Part shown: piece by piece, positions 21,920-31,887 of the stretch
Position numbering within the stretch: position 1 is the stretch's first letter
Layout of the letters: each line of letters begins with the position of its first letter
Position numbers and translations under genes: made by a program
Notes under the pieces: model-generated
Told to the model about the DNA's origin: nothing
Seen by the model: the letters and a program-made list of their open reading frames with translations, nothing else
Databases searched by the model: none
Source of the DNA: Planctomycetota bacterium
GTDB taxonomy: Bacteria; Planctomycetota; Phycisphaerae; Phycisphaerales; UBA1924
DNA: 64,000 nucleotides
Direction of reading: 5' to 3'
Assembly: GCA_003696675.1 (NCBI GenBank)
Contig: RFGH01000057.1
Location: 49,243-113,242 of the forward strand

Positions 21920-23410
21920 ATGACCGTTACCGCCACCAAACCCACCCTCGAGATCGACACTCTCAACGGCATCGAGTTCAAGGTCCGCGACCTCGGCCTC
22001 GCCGAGTCCGGCCGCAAGGAGCTGCGCCTTGCGGAGAAAGAAATGCCCGGCCTGATGGCGTTGCGGGAGCGGTACGGCGCCAAAAAGCCGCTCAAGGGCG
22101 TGAAGATCGCCGGCTCGCTGCACATGACCGTACAGACCGCGGTCCTGATCGAGACCCTGACCGAGCTCGGGGCCGATGTCCGCTGGGCATCGTGCAACAT
22201 CTTCTCAACCCAGGACAACGCCGCCGCAGCGGTCGTTGTCGGGCGTGAAGGCACGGTCGATAAGCCCTCCGGCACCCCGGTCTTCGCCTGGAAGGGCGAG
22301 ACCCTCGCCGAATATTGGTGGTGCACCAAGCAGATGCTGACTTGGCCCGACGGATCCGGTCCGGACCAGATCGTCGATGACGGTGGCGATGCGACCATGC
22401 TGCTGATCAAGGGTCTTGAATACGAGAACGCTGGAGCCGTGCCCGAGTATCGCAAAGGGACCGACCCTGAGGAATGGCAGCATGTGCTCAACACCATCCG
22501 CCAGACGATCGCCGAGACCCCGGGGTGGTTCCAGAGAGTGACGCCCGCCGTCAAGGGCGTCTCCGAGGAAACAACGACCGGCGTGCACCGGCTCTACGAA
22601 ATGGAGAAGAAGGGCCAGCTCCCCTTCCCTGCGATCAATGTCAACGATTCGGTGACGAAGTCTAAGTTTGACAATGTCTACGGCTGCCGTCACTCGCTCA
22701 TCGACGGGCTGAACCGGGCTACCGATGTGATGCTCTCTGGCAAGGTCGCCGTGGTCTGTGGCTACGGCGATGTGGGCAAGGGCTGCTGCCAGGCCCTGAA
22801 GGGCCAAGGCTGCCGTGTGATCGTGACAGAGATCGATCCGATCTGTGCGCTCCAGGCTGCCATGGAGGGCTACCAGGTCCTCACGCTCGAAGATGTGCTG
22901 GAAACCGCCGATATCTTCATCACGACCACCGGCAACAAGGACATCATCACCCTCGAATCCATGCGTCGGATGAAGGACAAGGCTATCGTCGGCAACATCG
23001 GTCACTTCGACAACGAAGTGCAGATGGAGCGGCTCATCAACGACCCCCATGTCGAGCGGATCAACATCAAGCCGCAGTACGACGAGTTCGTTTTCAAAGA
23101 TCAGGGCGGCAAGTCGATCCTCATTCTTGCGGAGGGCCGACTGCTCAATCTCGGATGCGCCACCGGCCACCCGTCGTTTGTGATGTCCGCCTCATTCACC
23201 AATCAGGTCATCGCTCAGATCGAGCTGCACACGAACCTGGATGCCTACGAGAACAAGGTCTATGTGCTGCCCAAGCACCTCGACGAGGAAGTCGCCCGCC
23301 TTCACCTCGATAAGCTCGGCGTGAAGCTGACCAGGCTCACCCAGGAACAGGCCGACTACCTCGGTGTGCCTGTCGAGGGGCCCTACAAGCCCGATCACTA
23401 CCGCTATTGA
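21920..23410 (+). CDS. ahcY: Adenosylhomocysteinase
   Basis: [45 protein letters not shown]-binding region; C-terminal [10 protein letters not shown]. Confidence 0.97.
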   Translation: MTVTATKPTLEIDTLNGIEFKVRDLGLAESGRKELRLAEKEMPGLMALRERYGAKKPLKGVKIAGSLHMTVQTAVLIETLTELGADVRWASCNIFSTQDNAAAAVVVGREGTVDKPSGTPVFAWKGETLAEYWWCTKQMLTWPDGSGPDQIVDDGGDATMLLIKGLEYENAGAVPEYRKGTDPEEWQHVLNTIRQTIAETPGWFQRVTPAVKGVSEETTTGVHRLYEMEKKGQLPFPAINVNDSVTKSKFDNVYGCRHSLIDGLNRATDVMLSGKVAVVCGYGDVGKGCCQALKGQGCRVIVTEIDPICALQAAMEGYQVLTLEDVLETADIFITTTGNKDIITLESMRRMKDKAIVGNIGHFDNEVQMERLINDPHVERINIKPQYDEFVFKDQGGKSILILAEGRLLNLGCATGHPSFVMSASFTNQVIAQIELHTNLDAYENKVYVLPKHLDEEVARLHLDKLGVKLTRLTQEQADYLGVPVEGPYKPDHYRY

Positions 23411-23485
23411 CTTCTTGCTTGAACTCCGCCGTGCCGGCCCCGGCGGGCCGGCCGGCGATTTGAACCTCACCCACGCAGACGCACG

Positions 23486-24703
23486 ATGATCGGTTCGCTG
23501 CAAACCTGGCAATGGGCCGCCACAGACGATGCCGCCCCGTTGCTGGCCAGCCTGCGTCCGGGGGCATCGGTCGCGACCCTGGCAGGGTTGCGTGCCCGGT
23601 GGTCCCCGGAGCAGATCGCGGTCGCCACCGAGATTGTGCATGCCCGCTCGAAGGCCGGGATAAAGTTTGGTGCGAGGGCGGAGCGACTTATCGCCGATTC
23701 TGACGGGCTCCAGATGGCATCGTCCATCAGGTCCGCCCGCCACAAGGCCGCGAGATTTCGGGCGGCGTTGGGAGACGGTGCGACGGTACTCGATGCCTGC
23801 TGCGGCATCGGCGGCGACACAATGGCCCTGTCGGATGCCGGGCTTCATGTCACCGCGCTTGATCTGCACGAGTGTCGGGCATGGATGGCGGGGACAAACG
23901 CCCGCTGTCATTGGGTTGCGGGCGATTTCCTGAGTCACCCCATCGAGGTGCTCGGAATCCATATCGATCCAGCTCGCCGCGCCGGCGACACTCGATCGCG
24001 CGATCCAGAGGCCTTTCAGCCGCCACTGTCGGAGATTGTCCGCCGACTCGAAGGATGCCGGTTGAGCGCTGTGAAACTCAACCCGGGAGTGAAGCCAGAG
24101 ATCCTCCCCTCGGGCGAGCTCGAAATCATCTCAGAGTCCGGTTCTCTGATGCAGGCCGTCCTGTGGTCTGTCCCGGCCGGCCATGGATCTCGCCGGGCGA
24201 CCTTGCTTGCGGGTGACGGTTCGACGCACACCATCTCGGCCGACCCTGACAGGCCCGACGATTCGACACCGATCGGTGACTACATCCACACCATGGACCC
24301 GGCTCTCGAGCGTGCGGACCTGGTCGGGGCGTTGCTCAGGACGCTCGATGCCGGGATCGTGTTCCCGGGTACAGGACTGCTGACGGCGTCCCGCCCGATC
24401 CGCTCGGCCTGGCTTACGCCGTTCCGGGTCCTGGATGTGCTGCCGTGGAACCGCAGGTCGGTTCGCGCCAGGCTGCGGTGCCTTCGAGCGGGCATCGTCA
24501 CGGTCAAGACGCGTGGCGGGCTTCTCGACGCCGACCGGCTCAGCCGGGAACTCCGTGGCGACGGCCCGGCCGACCTCGTGCTCTTTGTGTTGCCGATCGA
24601 CGGACGACTCAGGGCGATCATCACCGATCGGCTGACAAATGAATCGGCCCCGCCGGAGCCGACTGAGGCTTCCGACGGAGCCGGACTAGGGGATGGGTCT
24701 TGA
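23486..24703 (+). CDS. Class I SAM-dependent methyltransferase with THUMP-like C-terminal region
   Basis: KFGARAERLIADSDGLQMASSIRSARHKAARFRAA...VLDACCGIGGDTMALS; NPGVKP; C-terminal region resembles THUMP-like proteins. Confidence 0.68.
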   Translation: MIGSLQTWQWAATDDAAPLLASLRPGASVATLAGLRARWSPEQIAVATEIVHARSKAGIKFGARAERLIADSDGLQMASSIRSARHKAARFRAALGDGATVLDACCGIGGDTMALSDAGLHVTALDLHECRAWMAGTNARCHWVAGDFLSHPIEVLGIHIDPARRAGDTRSRDPEAFQPPLSEIVRRLEGCRLSAVKLNPGVKPEILPSGELEIISESGSLMQAVLWSVPAGHGSRRATLLAGDGSTHTISADPDRPDDSTPIGDYIHTMDPALERADLVGALLRTLDAGIVFPGTGLLTASRPIRSAWLTPFRVLDVLPWNRRSVRARLRCLRAGIVTVKTRGGLLDADRLSRELRGDGPADLVLFVLPIDGRLRAIITDRLTNESAPPEPTEASDGAGLGDGS

Positions 24704-24708
24704 AGGGC

Positions 24709-25677
24709 TTACGGGCAGCCTGTGTTGTACAGATCGATGAAGGTCTGCACATCAAAGAAGTCGTACGCGCCGTCGCCGTTCGCATCGCCCGATGGCAGGC
24801 GGGCGATGTAGAGGTTCAGAAACTGGGCAATGTCAAAGAAGTTGAGATCGCCGGAAATGTCATAGTCCGCCGGGCAGGACAGCAGGCCGGTGGTCGGGGC
24901 GATGCCGGTGACGGGGAACGAGAAAGCGAAAGTCCGCAACACGGTGCCGGAGTCGGGGTCCATCTCCAGAACGGTTCCGTCGCTGCCACCGACATAGATC
25001 AGTCCGGCATGGGCGAGCACCACGCCGGCGTTGTTGGTCGTCCCGAAGGTACCCGCATAGTTCACGCCGCCGACAAACTTGTCGAACTTGTAGATCGTTC
25101 CGGACTGACCGCTGAAATGCGAGCCGGCCAGGTACATGGTGTCGGCGCTGAAAGCCATCGAGTTGATCATCGATCCACAGGCCGCAAAGAACTCGAAGTT
25201 GGTCTGCCCGAGATGGGTCCGCAGGGCCAGCGACGAGTGCCCACCGACGAACAACCCTCCCGCGTCGACGCCGATGGCGGTGACATCTGTGCCGACCTGG
25301 GGGACCGTGTCCAGCACGCTCCCATCGGTCGGATCGACATAGATCACCTCACCGCTCGCCGAGCCGACCACAAGCCGATCGCCGAGCCAGGCCATGGCGC
25401 TGTTGTCCGAGGGAATGATGAAGCTATCCACCACCTGATTCGTGACCAGGTCGAAGGTGTAGATATCACCGAAGAATCCGCCGAGGTAGAGCACCCCGTC
25501 GGCCACCGCAAGCGAGCGGACCGAGCCGGTGCACACGCCCCGATTGCCGATCTCGCCCGAGTCGAGGTCGATCGTCTGCACCAGCCCGGATTCGGTGGTA
25601 ACGATGAGTTCGTCCGCGGCCACCGTCGTGCCGAAGCACGCCAGAAGAGCGGTGATCGTGATCGCTGTGGTTCGCAT
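24709..25677 (-). CDS. Secreted beta-propeller protein with dockerin-like C-terminal repeats
   Basis: Signal peptide MRTTAITITALLACFGTTVAADE; repeated propeller strands; C-terminus CPADYDISGDLNFFDIAQFLNLYIARLPSGDANGDGAYDFFDVQTFIDLYNTGCP. Confidence 0.72.
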   Translation of the reverse strand: MRTTAITITALLACFGTTVAADELIVTTESGLVQTIDLDSGEIGNRGVCTGSVRSLAVADGVLYLGGFFGDIYTFDLVTNQVVDSFIIPSDNSAMAWLGDRLVVGSASGEVIYVDPTDGSVLDTVPQVGTDVTAIGVDAGGLFVGGHSSLALRTHLGQTNFEFFAACGSMINSMAFSADTMYLAGSHFSGQSGTIYKFDKFVGGVNYAGTFGTTNNAGVVLAHAGLIYVGGSDGTVLEMDPDSGTVLRTFAFSFPVTGIAPTTGLLSCPADYDISGDLNFFDIAQFLNLYIARLPSGDANGDGAYDFFDVQTFIDLYNTGCP

Positions 25678-25803
25678 GGTACTGCTCCTGAATCTGCGTG
25701 GATTCGTGCGACGCGGGTTTCCTCGTCCGCGTCTGGGAGCAGTTTCGCAGTGGAATCGATCAACCCACCCCCACTCTTTGGAGGGGTCGCCGGCAGACGA
25801 CGA

Positions 25804-26604
25804 TCAGTTGCCGGTGCCGAGGTCGGGCCGGGCACGCCCGATGAAGATGGCCAGCAGCTCGCCCCGGCTCGAGACGCCGAAGTGCTTGTAGACCGCCAAC
25901 ACATGCTCGTGGACGGTCGCCCGGCTCAGGTCCAACGCGAATGCGATCTGCTTTTCGGAGTCGCCAGCCAGCAGGCCCCGCAGCACATCTTTCCGCCGGT
26001 CGGTCAGCTCGCTGATCCGGGGCTCGTCCGCCCAAGCAAGAAATCCACCGAGTTCGGAACAAACCACATCATGCACAAGAGCGATTATGGCCCGCTCGCG
26101 GTCGCCGAACTCCGCGTCGCCCACCTCGCGATGCAGCCAGATCGACAAAGAACGGCCGGGCAGCGTGGTAGCCCGGACCGACATGATGTAATCGTCGATG
26201 CCGCAGGCCCGGTGGATGTCGTTGTAGGTCTTGGAGCGGTACCAGGCGTCGCGCCCCCAGATCTCGTCCCGGCTGAGGGTCAGGCGGTCGCCCGCGAAGC
26301 GGTTGATGTAGGGGTACTCGGGCGTCCGCTCGACCGGGATGCTCGATGCGTATTCGCGCCATTTGGATTCCGAACGCTCGTCGGCCCAGCCCGCCCGATG
26401 CGTCGCCAGCGACTTCATCGGCCCGCTCGCGCCCTCACCAAGGTTCACCAGTTCGGCCATGATGACCACTTGGGCCCGGACCAGCCCCCGCAGCCCGTTG
26501 ATCATCCGCTGCCGCCACGCGTCCACATCGGACCCGAGTTCGCGGCAAGTGCCCGCCAATCGGTGGCAGGCGTCCACATCACGGGCTGTCAGGTGCTCGA
26601 ACAC
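25804..26604 (-). CDS. LuxR-family transcriptional regulator
   Basis: C-terminal HTH ELTDRRKDVLRGLLAGDSEKQIAFALDLSRATVHEHVLAVYKHFGVSSRGEL. GTG start assumed. Confidence 0.85.
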   Translation of the reverse strand: MFEHLTARDVDACHRLAGTCRELGSDVDAWRQRMINGLRGLVRAQVVIMAELVNLGEGASGPMKSLATHRAGWADERSESKWREYASSIPVERTPEYPYINRFAGDRLTLSRDEIWGRDAWYRSKTYNDIHRACGIDDYIMSVRATTLPGRSLSIWLHREVGDAEFGDRERAIIALVHDVVCSELGGFLAWADEPRISELTDRRKDVLRGLLAGDSEKQIAFALDLSRATVHEHVLAVYKHFGVSSRGELLAIFIGRARPDLGTGN

Positions 26605-26642
26605 GCGATCGATCCTCCCGCCAGACAGTCTATCACGGAACC

Positions 26643-26656
26643 TGCCGGATCCGGCA
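26643..26656. promoter_or_regulatory. 14-bp perfect palindrome in the divergent luxR-type/metF intergenic region
   Basis: TGCCGGATCCGGCA. Confidence 0.4.
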
Positions 26657-26714
26657 CGCCGTTCTTCGGTCCGATACCCTCCCCGCCGCCCATCCACCGC
26701 TGGAATCGTCCCTG

Positions 26715-27647
26715 ATGCACATCCAGGACCTCTTCAAACAGTCTCCGACTCTGTTCTCGTTCGAGTTCTTCCCGCCTCGCTCCCCCGAGCAAGCCGAGAC
26801 GCTCTACGAGCACATGGTGCGGCTCGAGAAGCTCCGTCCGTCGTTCGTTTCGGTGACCTACGGCGCTGGCGGCACCACCCGCGAGCTGACCCGCGACCTG
26901 GTCCTCCGAGCCCAGAACCAAACCGGACTGACGACGGTCCCCCACATGACCTGCGTCAAGCAGAGCGAGGCCGAACTGACCGATCTGATCGGGGCGTACG
27001 CCCGGCACGGGGTCTCCAACATCCTCGCCCTCCGCGGCGACCCGCCGAACGGTCAGCCGCACGACTGGGGTGCCGAGCGGTTCCGCTACGCCAGCGAACT
27101 GGTCTCGTTCATCAAGGAGCAAGGCCCGAAACTCGGCCACCCGGACCGACGCGGATTCGGCGTGGGCGTCGCCGGTTTTCCCGAGGGCCACCCTGCCTGC
27201 CCCAACCGCATGCTCGAGATGGACTACCTCAAGGCCAAGGTCGATGCCGGGGCCGACTTCATCATCACCCAGATGTTCTTCGACAACCGCGACTTCTATG
27301 ACTTCCGCGACCGCTGCACGCTGGCGGGCATCCGCATCCCGATCATCGCGGGCATCATGCCCGTGCAGTCGGTGGCGGGCATGCGCCGCATGGCCGAGCT
27401 GGCGCTGGGCATGCGGTATCCCGCTCCGATGCTTCGGGCCCTGCGCCGAACGGATGGCAGCGACGAATCGATCCGGCGCGTGGGCATCCATTGGGCCACC
27501 GAGCAGTGCCGCGACCTGCTGGACCACGGGGTCCAGGGCATCCACTTCTACACGCTCAACAAGTCTGGAGCGACGACGGAGATCTACAAGACCCTGGGGG
27601 TGTCGCACTCGGGGCAGCTGCTTGAGGGGAATGACTTGGGGATCTGA
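26715..27647 (+). CDS. metF: Methylenetetrahydrofolate reductase
   Basis: FSFEFFPPRSPEQAETLYEHM, VSVTYGAGGTTRE, HMTCV, NILALRGDPP. Confidence 0.95.
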   Translation: MHIQDLFKQSPTLFSFEFFPPRSPEQAETLYEHMVRLEKLRPSFVSVTYGAGGTTRELTRDLVLRAQNQTGLTTVPHMTCVKQSEAELTDLIGAYARHGVSNILALRGDPPNGQPHDWGAERFRYASELVSFIKEQGPKLGHPDRRGFGVGVAGFPEGHPACPNRMLEMDYLKAKVDAGADFIITQMFFDNRDFYDFRDRCTLAGIRIPIIAGIMPVQSVAGMRRMAELALGMRYPAPMLRALRRTDGSDESIRRVGIHWATEQCRDLLDHGVQGIHFYTLNKSGATTEIYKTLGVSHSGQLLEGNDLGI

Positions 27648-27732
27648 CTTATCCTTGAGCCGCGTCGCAAGATCAGGTTCCCGTTCGAGATGATCATCGC
27701 GGTCCTGATCATCATCGCCCTCATCTGGTGGC

Positions 27733-28401
27733 TCATCGTGACGCTTTGATCAGCCGCTCAAACAGTCCCACCCCCAGCGCCCCATCCGGCGTCCGCTCCG
27801 GGTGCCACTGCACGCCTACGCAGAACGGCACCAACGGATCGTCGACCGCCTCGATCGTGCCGTCCGGGGCCGTTGCCAGCACCCGCATCGACCCCGCGTC
27901 CTCGATCGCCTGCTTGTGCCGGCTGTGCACCACGCCCGACGGCAGGATCGATTCGTTGATCGACACCACCGAGTGGTCATGGTCCCAATGCTCGGCGTGG
28001 TTGGCGTGCGTCTCGGGCATGTACTGGTTCAGCCGCCCGCCGCGGGTCAGCGCGAGCATCTGCATGCCCAGGCACACGCCGAGCACGGGGGTCTCGGGCC
28101 ATTCGTCGCGGAGGATTTCCAGCAGTCTCGTCTCGAAGGCCTGGCGACGCTCGAAGACCGGCGTGATCTTCGGGTGCGTGGGCTGGCCGAAAGGCTCGGT
28201 CCGGGGGTCGTCGCCCCCGGTGAACACGAACGCGTCGAACCGCCCGGCCAACTCCGCTGCGGATGCGACCTCCGGCACCAGCAGCACGGGCTGCCCACCC
28301 GAGCGCCACACCGCGTCGGCGTATGCGGTCGTGCAGATGGCGGTCTCACGCCCGGTGCGCTCGATCAGGTCCGTCGTGATGCCCACCAGCGGTCTCGCCA
28401 T
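27733..28401 (-). CDS. Class I glutamine amidotransferase (gamma-glutamyl-GABA hydrolase/PuuD-like)
   Basis: MARPLVGITTDLIERTGRE; FTGGDDPRTEPFGQP; VLGVCLGMQML nucleophile elbow; VQWHPERT. Confidence 0.87.
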   Translation of the reverse strand: MARPLVGITTDLIERTGRETAICTTAYADAVWRSGGQPVLLVPEVASAAELAGRFDAFVFTGGDDPRTEPFGQPTHPKITPVFERRQAFETRLLEILRDEWPETPVLGVCLGMQMLALTRGGRLNQYMPETHANHAEHWDHDHSVVSINESILPSGVVHSRHKQAIEDAGSMRVLATAPDGTIEAVDDPLVPFCVGVQWHPERTPDGALGVGLFERLIKASR

Positions 28402-28459
28402 CCCCGAATTGTCGGCCCCTCGGCCCCCGCTGGTCCACCCTCCGCGATAGAGTCCCCTG

Positions 28460-29842
28460 ATGCGTGTCCGCACCGTGCTCGCCTGGTTTGTGATCGCCGG
28501 CTTCTTGGCTGTGGCGGTTGTTCTGACCCGCCCCCCCGCTGGCTCGGGTCCGGGTTCCAATGGTCAAGCCGCCCCTACCACCTGGACCATCCCTCTCGAT
28601 CCGGCCCGGGTGACCCGCATGGTCCGGCTCGACGGCCCGGAGGAGACCGCTTCGGTCTCCCGGGCGGCCACCGGGGCCGAACGCTGGACGCTCCGCTGGG
28701 AGACCGAGCCCGGCCGGGCCCAGGCCTGGCCCGCCGACGACACCCGCGTCCGGGCGGCCCTCCGCCTGATCGCCACCACCCCGATCACCATCGCCACGGA
28801 CAACGAGCCGGTGGAGCCTATGGCCACCGTCCGGGTCACCGAGTCCGACGGGCGATCCGTGGACATCGGTTTCGCCCCCCGCGCCGCCGGCGGCCAGACG
28901 CGGGTGGTGGTCGACCTCCGCGATGCCAACGGCATCGCCGAGAAGCGGGTGGTCGGACGGATGCCCTCCAGCCTGCCCGATGCCCTCGCCCGGACAGACT
29001 GGACGGCATGGCGGGACGATGACCTGTTCGACATCGGGCTGGCGACGGTCCGGGCCATCGAAATCGAGTCCGGTCCCCGCCGGGTCCGGCTCGAACGCGG
29101 GGCCCGCAATTGGGCGATCACCAGCCCGTTCACCCTCGAAGCCTCCACCGGAGAGATCGAGCGCGTCATCGGCGCGATCAACGCGCTGGCGGCGTCCGGC
29201 TTCGAGGACAGCCCGCCGCCGGACGCCACGACCGGGCTGGACGCCCCGTTGGCCCGCATCGCGATCGCCAGCGAGGGCATCGAGCGGGTGCTCACGGTCG
29301 GCCGCCCGGCGGACGGATCCGGCAAAACCGTGTACGCCCGCCTCGACAGCCCGAACGCGAATGCCATTGTCCGGGTGCCCGCTGAATCGTTCGCGAAGAT
29401 CACCGCGGCTCCCGAGTCTTACGCCCGGCGAACCCCGCTCGGCATCAACGCAACCGACACCGCCCGCTTCCGCTTCATCGGTCCGGACGGACGCCCACGG
29501 ATCGAGGCCAAGCGAACTGCCGACGGCTGGTCCATCGCCGGCCAGCCCGCCACGCCCGACCAGCGAGACGCCATCGACCGGGCCCTGCGGGTCATGACGG
29601 GAGAGCCAGCCGCCGGGCTGGCATATCGCGTCCCTCCCGACGACTCCAAAGGTTATCTCGGACAGATCCAGTGCCTGACCGCCGAGGGGATCCCCATCGC
29701 GGTCATGATCGTCCGCGTCGAGGACAGGCTCCGTTTGGTCCTCTCCCAGCAGGCGGGCGACCGCGAGCTGGCGTGGACCTGTGTCACAGAGAATGCTCAA
29801 GCCGTCGCCCTATGGGCGAGCGGGCTCGCGAATCGGGGATGA
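28460..29842 (+). CDS. DUF4340-like membrane-anchored protein
   Basis: N-terminal TM helix RTVLAWFVIAGFLAVAVVL and repeated beta-rich modules (RLDGPEETASVSRA...GERWTL); family call tentative. Confidence 0.5.
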   Translation: MRVRTVLAWFVIAGFLAVAVVLTRPPAGSGPGSNGQAAPTTWTIPLDPARVTRMVRLDGPEETASVSRAATGAERWTLRWETEPGRAQAWPADDTRVRAALRLIATTPITIATDNEPVEPMATVRVTESDGRSVDIGFAPRAAGGQTRVVVDLRDANGIAEKRVVGRMPSSLPDALARTDWTAWRDDDLFDIGLATVRAIEIESGPRRVRLERGARNWAITSPFTLEASTGEIERVIGAINALAASGFEDSPPPDATTGLDAPLARIAIASEGIERVLTVGRPADGSGKTVYARLDSPNANAIVRVPAESFAKITAAPESYARRTPLGINATDTARFRFIGPDGRPRIEAKRTADGWSIAGQPATPDQRDAIDRALRVMTGEPAAGLAYRVPPDDSKGYLGQIQCLTAEGIPIAVMIVRVEDRLRLVLSQQAGDRELAWTCVTENAQAVALWASGLANRG

Positions 29843-29851
29843 ACTCCGCGT

Positions 29852-31171
29852 TTAGCGGGCGGCCGCGGGTTTGGTCGAACCGATGTCACGCCGGTAGTGC
29901 ATCCCGCGGAACGAGATGCGCTCGCACGCCCGATACGCCAACTGCCTAGCCGTTGCGAAGTCCGGGCCGACCGCCGTCACGCCCAGCACTCGCCCGCCAG
30001 CGGTGACAATCTCGCCGTTTTCGATCTTGGTGCCCGCGTGGAACACACGCACACCGTCGATTTGCTCGGCCTTGTCGATGCCGGTGATCGCATCGCCGGT
30101 CTTGGGGCTCGCCGGGTAACCCTGGCTGGCCAAGACTACGCATACAGCCGTCTGCTCGCTGAATCGAACATCAACCTCGTCCAGCCGTCCCTCGGCCGTC
30201 GCCAGAAACAGTTCGACCGCGTCGGACTCCAAGCGAGCCATCAGCGGCTGGCATTCGGGGTCCCCGAAGCGGGTGTTGAACTCGAGGACTTTGGGTCCGC
30301 CCGGGGTCAGCATGATCCCCGCGTAGAGAACACCACGGAACTCAATTTCCTCGCGGCGCATGGCGTCGACCATTGGCACGAACACCTCGGTCTCGATCAC
30401 CCGCATCGTCGCGTCGTCCACCGTGTCCGCGGGGCAGAACGCGCCCATGCCCCCGGTGTTTGGGCCGGTGTCGCCTTCGCCGAGACGCTTGTGGTCCTGG
30501 CAGGGGGGCAGCACGAGAATATTCCGCCCGTCGACGAGCGCCAGCACGGAGACCTCCGTGCCCTGCAGGCGTTCCTCGACCACGATGGTCTTGCCCGCGT
30601 CGCCGAACTCGAGCTGCTTCATCATTCGCTTGATCGCGTCGAGCCCCTCCTGCATGGTCTCGGGCACGATCACGCCCTTGCCCTTGGCCAGTCCGGCCGC
30701 CTTGACGACCATCGGCTCCTCGCGGGTGCTGTAATACTCGACGGCCCGGTCGTAGTCCTTGAAGACCCGCCCGTCGCCTGTGGGCACCGACGCCGCCCGC
30801 ATCATCTGCTTGGCGAACGCTTTGTCGGCCTCCAGCATCGCGCCCCGCTTGCCGGGACCAAAGACAGGCCGCACCGTGCCGTCGGCTCGCTTGCCGAGCA
30901 CATCCGCATAGCCCTCCGCCAGCGGGGCCTCCGGGCCGATGACCACCAGTCCGATGTCCTTTCGGTCGCAGAACTGCCCGAGTCGGTACAGCTCCCTGGC
31001 CGAAACCGGCACATCCACGGGTGTGCCAAGCTTGGCCAGCCCCGGGTTCGAGGGGTGCGTGACATACAGCGTCCCGAGTCGGGGCGAGCGGGAAATCGCC
31101 TCGGCCAGAGCGTGCTCGCGTCCGCCGCCGCCAATGAGGAGTACATTGATCTTGCCAGAACCGGTGGTCAT
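29852..31171 (-). CDS. purD: Phosphoribosylamine--glycine ligase
   Basis: INVLLIGGGGREHALAEAISRSPRLGTLYVTHPSNPG; ATP-grasp GKRGAMLEADKAFAKQMM; VLEFNTRFGDPECQ. Confidence 0.96.
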   Translation of the reverse strand: MTTGSGKINVLLIGGGGREHALAEAISRSPRLGTLYVTHPSNPGLAKLGTPVDVPVSARELYRLGQFCDRKDIGLVVIGPEAPLAEGYADVLGKRADGTVRPVFGPGKRGAMLEADKAFAKQMMRAASVPTGDGRVFKDYDRAVEYYSTREEPMVVKAAGLAKGKGVIVPETMQEGLDAIKRMMKQLEFGDAGKTIVVEERLQGTEVSVLALVDGRNILVLPPCQDHKRLGEGDTGPNTGGMGAFCPADTVDDATMRVIETEVFVPMVDAMRREEIEFRGVLYAGIMLTPGGPKVLEFNTRFGDPECQPLMARLESDAVELFLATAEGRLDEVDVRFSEQTAVCVVLASQGYPASPKTGDAITGIDKAEQIDGVRVFHAGTKIENGEIVTAGGRVLGVTAVGPDFATARQLAYRACERISFRGMHYRRDIGSTKPAAAR

Positions 31172-31887
31172 AAGCGATCGTAGGCTGTTTCCGCCGCAAT
31201 CCCGTCCGAATCGCCCACGCACAACGCCCCCGCAGCCCGTGTCACCGGGACCACCGATCGCTCCCCGGCCGCGAAGACCGCGGCCCCTTCGCATGCGACC
31301 AGTTGACCGCCCGTAAACGAGCCGAAGGCGGGCAGGATGCCCGTCATCCCCCCGAACCAGAAGCACGCCGAACGCACCCGCCTCGGCCCATCGCCGACGG
31401 AGACAACCGGATGGATGTGGCCACACAGAGTCGGTTCTTGATCGATACGCGGAGGTTCATGCGTGAGAACAACGCCTCCGACGACCGCCCGATCTCCAAG
31501 CGCCCGCACGCCGAGCGGCTCGCAGGTTCTGGCCCGGCGGTCGTGATTGCCGACGACCAGATTGATCTCGATCGAGCCGAGCGAGCCACGCCACGCCCGG
31601 ACGGCGTCAAGGGTCCGTTGTTGCAGCGCAGCCGCGTCATGGATCAGGTCGCCGAGCACGATCAGGCGCTTGGCCCCGGTGATTCCAAGCAACGCCGAAA
31701 TCCGGTGAAGATCACGGCCGGTCACTGCCTCGGGCACGGGAACCCCCATCGCCCGGAACGACGCGGGCTTGCCAAGGTGCATATCCGCGACGAGCACAGA
31801 CCCGGCGTCTGGCAGCCACACGCACCGGTCCGGCAGCATCACCAGCCGCACACCGTGCCATCCGATTTCGATCGCTCCATCGATCAC
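31168..31887 (-). CDS. Ligase-associated metallophosphoesterase (PdeM-like)
   Basis: VADMHLGK, VLGDLIHDA, VVGNHDRR, CGHIHP calcineurin-like motifs; embedded in the helicase/ligase/exonuclease operon. Confidence 0.85.
   Translation of the reverse strand: MIDGAIEIGWHGVRLVMLPDRCVWLPDAGSVLVADMHLGKPASFRAMGVPVPEAVTGRDLHRISALLGITGAKRLIVLGDLIHDAAALQQRTLDAVRAWRGSLGSIEINLVVGNHDRRARTCEPLGVRALGDRAVVGGVVLTHEPPRIDQEPTLCGHIHPVVSVGDGPRRVRSACFWFGGMTGILPAFGSFTGGQLVACEGAAVFAAGERSVVPVTRAAGALCVGDSDGIAAETAYDRL

Noticed and set aside
22205-23170. 321-aa minus-strand ORF
   Set aside because: Antisense to ahcY, which is unambiguous.
26605-26714. Possible SAM or cobalamin riboswitch upstream of metF
   Set aside because: Intergenic region is about 110 nt with only a short palindrome; no conserved riboswitch core recognised.
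24700-26715. 671-aa plus-strand ORF
   Set aside because: Antisense shadow of the propeller protein and LuxR genes, which have recognisable domains.
28346-29800. 484-aa minus-strand ORF
   Set aside because: Antisense to the DUF4340-like gene; Gly/Asp/Arg-rich with no domain motif.
29897-31183. 428-aa plus-strand ORF
   Set aside because: Antisense to purD.
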